Of a stretch of 21,515 nucleotides of DNA, positions 17,383-21,515 are shown piece by piece. This DNA is from a virus, in IMG/VR virus record IMGVR_UViG_3300023116_000414, positions 1 through 21,515 of that record; one strand, given 5' to 3'. How positions within the stretch are numbered: position 1 is the first letter of the stretch; each line of letters opens with the position of its first letter. A program made the translations under genes and the position numbers. The notes under the pieces are model-generated. The model did not search any database, was not told the origin of the DNA, and worked only from the letters and a program-made list of their open reading frames with translations.

Positions 17383-18135
17383 ATGGCTAAAGGATTTACA
17401 ATCAAAGCGACTGCACCAAAGAACCAAGACTCTGGAGAAGAGTTTGATTTGGAAGCAGCGAAAGAGATGATGCGTGGTAAGGCATTAGTATTCTGTCTAC
17501 CTGGACGTGGATGTTCTTACACGTTTTTAAAAGCATTCGTACAGTTGTGTTTTGATCTTGTACAGAACGGTGCAAGTATTCAGATCTCACAAGACTATAG
17601 TTCCATGGTGAACTTTGCACGTTGCAAGTGTCTTGGTGCAAATGTTCTTCGCGGACCTAATCAGAAACCATGGGATGGTAAACTTCAGTATGACTATCAG
17701 TTGTGGATTGATAGTGATATTGTGTTTGACACTGAGAAGTTTTATCGTCTGGTTGCAATGGATAAGGACATTGCCGCTGGTTGGTACTGCACTGAGGATG
17801 GAAGAACGACATCTGTTGCCCACTGGTTAGAGGAAGGTGATTTCCGTCAGAATGGTGGCGTGATGAATCATGAAACTCTAGAGACGATGAGCAAGCGTCG
17901 CAAGCCCTTCACTGTGGACTACACTGGATTCGGATGGGTTCTGATTAAGAACGGAGTCTTTGAGAGTCTTGAGTATCCCTGGTTTGCTCCGAAGATGCAA
18001 CAGTTTGAATCTGGAGAAGTTCAGGATATGTGTGGCGAGGATGTCTCGTTCTGCTTAGATGCGATTGACAAAGGATATGAGATCTGGTGCGACCCTCAGA
18101 TTCGTGTGGGTCATGAGAAGACTCGTATTATCTGA
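17383..18135 (+). CDS. GT-A fold glycosyltransferase-like protein (250 aa)
   Basis: The core has KALVFCLPGRGCSYTFLKAF (residues 33-52), a helix with NFARCKCLGANVLRG, and LQYDYQLWIDSDIVFDTEKF with a DxD motif at D110-S-D112. It ends GEDVSFCLDAIDKGYEIWCD and PQIRVGHEKT. The DxD plus the late 'GEDV-FC--A---GY-IW-DP-I-VGH' is typical of family-2-like GT-A enzymes, which move a sugar from a nucleotide donor with a metal ion. The substrate could be phage DNA, a virion protein or a host glycan; its place before the structural genes hints at virion or surface modification. It has its own promoter, and a hairpin lies after it. Confidence 0.8.
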   Translation: MAKGFTIKATAPKNQDSGEEFDLEAAKEMMRGKALVFCLPGRGCSYTFLKAFVQLCFDLVQNGASIQISQDYSSMVNFARCKCLGANVLRGPNQKPWDGKLQYDYQLWIDSDIVFDTEKFYRLVAMDKDIAAGWYCTEDGRTTSVAHWLEEGDFRQNGGVMNHETLETMSKRRKPFTVDYTGFGWVLIKNGVFESLEYPWFAPKMQQFESGEVQDMCGEDVSFCLDAIDKGYEIWCDPQIRVGHEKTRII

Positions 18136-18152
18136 TGTCTGGTTATGTTCTG

Positions 18153-18182
18153 ATGCTCCTTTTGAGATCTTCTGAGGAGCAT
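18153..18182. terminator. 8-bp inverted repeat ATGCTCCT/AGGAGCAT
   Basis: ATGCTCCT (18153-18160) and AGGAGCAT (18175-18182) pair around a 14-base loop. No T-run follows on the plus strand, so it is a weak terminator or a processing hairpin. Confidence 0.55.
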
Positions 18183-18247
18183 TGGAAAAAACCGCTTTCT
18201 AAAACCCGTCAAAAAAACCGTAAACAAAACAGTATTGGAGTATTATT

Positions 18248-18394
18248 ATGGCTAAAGCAAAAGTTGGATTGGTGAAGACTGGTTATAATCCTGGTCCTCC
18301 GAAGAAGACCCGTCAGGGATGTGGCGGCGGCACCAAGTATGCTGCATCATCCCGTAATGCCGCCCGTAAGAAGTATCGTGGACAAGGTAAGTAA
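18248..18394 (+). CDS. Small basic Gly-rich conserved cyanophage protein (48 aa)
   Basis: The ORF runs from ATG 18248 to TAA 18392-18394. It begins MAKAKVGLVKTGYNPGPPKK, then TRQGCGGGTKYAASSRNAAR and ends KKYRGQGK. It is very basic, with almost no acidic residues, and probably disordered or nucleic-acid bound. I recall nearly identical proteins next to late genes in T4-like cyanophages. The function is unknown. A 17-base overlap joins it to the next gene. Confidence 0.85.
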   Translation: MAKAKVGLVKTGYNPGPPKKTRQGCGGGTKYAASSRNAARKKYRGQGK

Positions 18395-18806
18395 CATTCG
18401 GAAATGGATTACTAAGTTAAGTATTTCACAAGAACAACTTGGTAATCATTCCATTTGTCCATTTGCCGCCACTGCAAACGTTCATATTCAAGAAGTTGAA
18501 GTTGGTGACATCGCACCTGTTCCTGGTGTTGATGTCGCCATTTTTATTGTAAGTGATCTATTAACTCTTCAGGATCTTGAGGACCTTTGTGAAAGATTAA
18601 ATAGTATTTGGGTAGACTATGTGTTCCTTGATGATCATAAGGATGATCCAAGTTACATTAATGGCATCCAAAGCAATTATGGTGAGAGCAATTTAATACT
18701 AGTACAGAGAAAAGATAAGTTGATGTGGGCGAGAGAACAATTAAAAAAATCAGATTATTATCATTATTGGTCAAAAGAGATGTATAATAAGATTGTTAAG
18801 GGATAG
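18378..18806 (+). CDS. Conserved hypothetical protein (142 aa), GTG start
   Basis: GTG 18378 gives a 17-base overlap with the upstream gene. The frame is open further up, but those residues (HHPVMPPVRS) are another frame of the conserved small protein. The sequence (M)DKVSNIRKWITKLSISQEQ leads to HSICPFAATANVHIQEVEVG and VDVAIFIVSDLLTLQDLEDL. The 'CPFA--A-V-I' followed by a beta strand and 'L-DL---' is a pattern I associate with a cyanophage family of unknown function. The tail (WSKEMYNKIVKG) is basic. Confidence 0.75.
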   Translation: MDKVSNIRKWITKLSISQEQLGNHSICPFAATANVHIQEVEVGDIAPVPGVDVAIFIVSDLLTLQDLEDLCERLNSIWVDYVFLDDHKDDPSYINGIQSNYGESNLILVQRKDKLMWAREQLKKSDYYHYWSKEMYNKIVKG

Positions 18807-18851
18807 GAACCCCTTAAAAAGTTCTAGTTCATTACCGAATTAGGAAAAAAC

Positions 18852-19097
18852 ATGTCAAATTCACCAGTAGATCGTGATACAAACTACATGAGAGAGATGT
18901 GGGGAACCACAAAACTCATTACAGACTACGGTTCAATGCAAAATACTCAGAAAAGAGTGCTGACAGAGGTTATGAATGACCATGCGCCACTTCATGATCT
19001 GAAAAAACAGTCTGAATTGCATGAAAAAATCAGAAATGATGAAGATTATGATGATTGGAGTTATGGAACTGAACCTTCATACGGGAAGAAATGGTAG
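18852..19097 (+). CDS. Hypothetical protein (81 aa) before the baseplate genes
   Basis: ATG 18852 follows a TTAGGAAAAAAC purine-rich site. The sequence MSNSPVDRDTNYMREMWGTT continues KLITDYGSMQNTQKRVLTEV and ends GTEPSYGKKW. It is helical and polar. It lies 39 bp before gp25, so it is probably in the late structural operon; a baseplate-accessory role is guilt by association only. Confidence 0.73.
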   Translation: MSNSPVDRDTNYMREMWGTTKLITDYGSMQNTQKRVLTEVMNDHAPLHDLKKQSELHEKIRNDEDYDDWSYGTEPSYGKKW

Positions 19098-19136
19098 AAA
19101 ACCATTATAGATAGTATATTCAGTGTAACAACTTGG

Positions 19137-19538
19137 ATGGCTGTATCAATTTCTCGTGCTTTTAGAGACATTAGTTTGTCTTTTACGAGACATCCTGTCA
19201 CAAATGACATCACTATTCTCAGAAATGAGGATGCAATTAAGAAATCTGTCATTAATTTGGCGAGAACTCGTCTCAATGAGAGATTTTTTAATGATTTGCT
19301 TGGCACATCCATTGAAGATTCAATGTTTGAGTTGAATAATTCAGACATTTCTTCATTTTTAGAAGAGGAAATCAAGACCTTACTCAAGAATTTTGAACCA
19401 AGAATCAAATTGACCAACGTTTACATTGATTCTCAACCAGATTCTAACGATTTGTACATAAGAATTGAGTATGATATCACTGGATTGCCTTTTCCAACGC
19501 AGAATATAGAGTTTATCTTACAACCGACTAGGGTATAA
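19137..19538 (+). CDS. 25: Baseplate wedge subunit gp25 (133 aa)
   Basis: Length matches T4 gp25 (132 aa). The sequence MAVSISRAFRDISLSFTRHP has the start typical of GPW/gp25 proteins, followed by VTNDITILRNEDAIKKSVIN, LLGTSIEDSMFELNN and LKNFEPRIKLTNVYID, the conserved 'F--R--L-NV-V' end. It forms part of the inner baseplate where the sheath starts to assemble, with a lysozyme-like local fold proposed for the family. The adjacent gp6 gene is its binding partner. The stop overlaps the gp6 start as TAATG. Confidence 0.93.
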   Translation: MAVSISRAFRDISLSFTRHPVTNDITILRNEDAIKKSVINLARTRLNERFFNDLLGTSIEDSMFELNNSDISSFLEEEIKTLLKNFEPRIKLTNVYIDSQPDSNDLYIRIEYDITGLPFPTQNIEFILQPTRV

Positions 19539-21496
19539 TGTCATTCAATCAGTTCACAAATCTAGATTTCAATGATCTAAGGACTCAGATTAAGTCTTAT
19601 CTGAGGGCCAATAGCAATTTTACTGATTTTGACTTTGAGGGATCAAACTTTTCGGTCCTGATTGATACTTTAGCGTATAATTCTTATATCACCGCCTATA
19701 ATACCAACATGGCGGTGAATGAATCCTTCATTGACAGTGCTACTTTACGTGAAAATGTTGTTTCTTTGGCGAGAAACATTGGTTATGTGCCAAGATCAAA
19801 GAAAGCATCTGTCGCAAGAATCAGTTTTTCCGTTGATGTGAGCGGAACTCCCGCCAGAGCAGTCAAATTAAAGGCAGGAGTTGTCGCTTTAGGTTCTGTA
19901 GTCAATGGAAACTACATTTTTTCCATCCCAGAGGACATTACAGTCACTCCAGATGCTGATGGAATCGCCTCTTTTAGCGATATTGAGATTTACGAAGGCA
20001 ATTTACTGAGAAAGTCCTTTACAGTTGACTATTCTCAACCAGATGCAAAGTATATTCTTCCAAATTCTGATGTTGATACGTCTACGATTCGTGTTTCTGT
20101 AACATCTACCGCAGTTGAGACCTATACTGTATACAAAAACATCTTTGATGTTGATGCAAACTCAAGATTATTCCTGGTTCAGGAGATTGATGATGAAAAA
20201 TACCAGATTCTCTTCGGAGATAACATCTTAGGCAAGAAACCTGAAAATGGTTCAACTATTAATGTAAGTTATATTGTTACAAATGGTGATGCAGCAGATG
20301 GTGCTGCAAATTTCAACTTCTCTGGTAACTTAGTCTATTTGAGAGGTGGAAACGAAGTACAGATCACATCTGGAGTGTCCGTTTTAACGACCACACAGGC
20401 GTCTGAAAATGGCGATGACATAGAAAGTATTGACAACGTTAAATACCTCGCTCCTAGGGTCTATGCGTCGCAGTACAGAGCGGTTACAGCGAACGATTAT
20501 ACCAGTCTGATTCCATTTTTATACCCCAATATTGATTCCGTCAGTGCATATGGTGGAGAGGAGTTAGATCCACCACAATACGGCAAAGTCTTTATTACAG
20601 TCAAGCCAAAAAATGGTGAGTTCTTGTCTGATGTTGCAAAAGATTCAATCAAGAATGACCTGAAGAAGTACACGATTGCTGGAATCAAGCAAGAGTTTGT
20701 TGATCTTAAGTATCTTTACGTTGAGTATGACTCAACTGTATCATACGATCCAGGTCAAGTCACCAATTCCCAGGATCTACACTCCAGAATTTCCGCTGCA
20801 ATTGAGTCATATTCAGACTCTGCAGACATTAACTCTTTTGGTGGAAGATTCAAGTACAGTAAACTCCTGTCCCAAATTGATAGAGTTGACTCTGCCATCA
20901 CATCAAACATCACAAAGGTTGTAATGAGAAGGAACATGGTTCCTGCATATAATGCTCTTGCGAACTATGAGATTTGCTACGGAAACCAGTTCCATGCAGA
21001 ACTAGAAGGATTTAATATCAAGTCTTCTGGATTTACCGTAGATGGTATTGAAGGTACACTTTATCTCACAGATGTACCAACAGTTTCTTCTGGAGGAACT
21101 GCTGCTACCAGTTCAACTGGTGCTACAAATATATTCTCAGCAAGACCAGTTCAGGTCAATGTAACGACAGGATCAATCTCAATCATCAGTGTAAGCAGCG
21201 ACAATACGGTTAGAACAGTAATACCAAATGCAGGAACTGTTGATTATGTAAGAGGGGAGATTATCCTGTATCCAATCACGATTACATCAACAGTTCTGGA
21301 GAATAGAATTGAAATCTCGGTAATTCCAGAATCAAATGATATTGTCGCAAAAGAGAATCTTTATATTGTCCTAGATACTACAGGAAATAGCATCCTCTCA
21401 CTCAAGGAGGACTTGATTTCGTCTGGATCTAATAGATCTGGTACGAATTACATACCACCATCAAGTTTCAACAGCAACAAAAAATACACAAGATAA
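19538..21496 (+). CDS. 6: Baseplate wedge subunit gp6 (652 aa)
   Basis: Length is close to T4 gp6 (660 aa). It begins MSFNQFTNLDFNDLRTQIKS, then FDFEGSNFSVLIDTLAYNSY and TAYNTNMAVNESFIDSATLR ENV, the signature of gp6/J-like baseplate proteins. The centre has RVYASQYRAVTANDYTSLIP (gp6 core) and ITVKPKNGEFLSD. Residues 480-600 are beta-rich and Ser/Thr-rich. gp6 forms the wedge ring that links neighbouring wedges and drives the change from hexagon to star. Position and overlap with gp25 support this strongly. It ends at TAA 21494-21496. Confidence 0.95.
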   Translation: MSFNQFTNLDFNDLRTQIKSYLRANSNFTDFDFEGSNFSVLIDTLAYNSYITAYNTNMAVNESFIDSATLRENVVSLARNIGYVPRSKKASVARISFSVDVSGTPARAVKLKAGVVALGSVVNGNYIFSIPEDITVTPDADGIASFSDIEIYEGNLLRKSFTVDYSQPDAKYILPNSDVDTSTIRVSVTSTAVETYTVYKNIFDVDANSRLFLVQEIDDEKYQILFGDNILGKKPENGSTINVSYIVTNGDAADGAANFNFSGNLVYLRGGNEVQITSGVSVLTTTQASENGDDIESIDNVKYLAPRVYASQYRAVTANDYTSLIPFLYPNIDSVSAYGGEELDPPQYGKVFITVKPKNGEFLSDVAKDSIKNDLKKYTIAGIKQEFVDLKYLYVEYDSTVSYDPGQVTNSQDLHSRISAAIESYSDSADINSFGGRFKYSKLLSQIDRVDSAITSNITKVVMRRNMVPAYNALANYEICYGNQFHAELEGFNIKSSGFTVDGIEGTLYLTDVPTVSSGGTAATSSTGATNIFSARPVQVNVTTGSISIISVSSDNTVRTVIPNAGTVDYVRGEIILYPITITSTVLENRIEISVIPESNDIVAKENLYIVLDTTGNSILSLKEDLISSGSNRSGTNYIPPSSFNSNKKYTR

Positions 21497-21499
21497 GAA

Positions 21500-21515
21500 A
21501 TGGCAGATAAAAAAG
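21500..21515 (+). CDS. Start of next late gene (cut by window edge)
   Basis: ATG 21500, three bases after the gp6 stop, opens a frame beginning MADKK and continues past the window. Being just after gp6 it is probably another baseplate or tail gene, but five residues cannot identify it. Confidence 0.55.

Noticed and set aside
19103-19120. T4-type late promoter before gp25
   Set aside because: TTATAGATAG resembles TATAAATA only weakly; not enough to annotate, though a late promoter is expected somewhere here.
1-21515. CRISPR arrays, integrase/attachment sites, insertion sequences
   Set aside because: No regularly spaced repeats, no recombinase motifs and no terminal inverted repeats were seen.

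Overview
The window looks like part of a T4-like cyanomyovirus genome (Synechococcus or Prochlorococcus host). The firmest evidence is at the right end: a baseplate pair, gp25 (133 aa) followed by gp6 (652 aa) with overlapping stop and start codons, at sizes close to those of T4. The left edge is the C-terminus of a DUF4385-type protein, which I recall from cyanophages. In between is a dense run of very small proteins, nearly all on the plus strand and many joined by ATGA, TGATG or TAATG overlaps. No tRNA, rRNA, CRISPR array, integrase or insertion sequence could be supported.

Layout. (1) 1-3700: the DUF4385 end, then an operon-like chain of small genes, including a lysine/proline-tailed protein, a 276-aa protein with an AbrB-like C-terminus, two single-span membrane proteins and a cysteine-protease-like protein. 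(2) 3700-6190: a 406-aa protein with ParB-like features, a GNRA-loop terminator, and an SF2 DEAH helicase. (3) 6190-15000: about 34 proteins, mostly 31 to 140 aa and many strongly acidic, plus a zinc metallopeptidase-like protein and a winged-helix protein. This looks like an early, host-takeover region. (4) 15000-17025: mostly non-coding. It is AT-rich, contains two GC-rich blocks able to form strong RNA stems, and carries one isolated GC-rich gene (223 aa, DUF7227-like). (5) 17025-21515: two small genes, a glycosyltransferase-like protein, several small conserved proteins and the gp25-gp6 late structural module.

The most unusual feature is how region 3 (from about 4950) is punctuated. Between genes there is repeatedly a G-run/C-run hairpin, then a -10 box (TATAAT or TATACT, often with an extended TG), then a short leader containing CAGTTCA, then the start codon. 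In three modules the hairpin loop contains a TTG hexamer 16-18 bp from the -10, so terminator and promoter seem to be merged. Some leaders are identical over 23-24 nt in front of unrelated genes, and several form a small hairpin just before the start codon whose two arms change together. At three other places the UAA stop of one gene lies inside the TATAAT box of the next. Together these suggest a reusable expression cassette giving many tiny early genes their own transcription and perhaps a shared translational control.

All family assignments come from recalled motifs and architectures. No database search was run.
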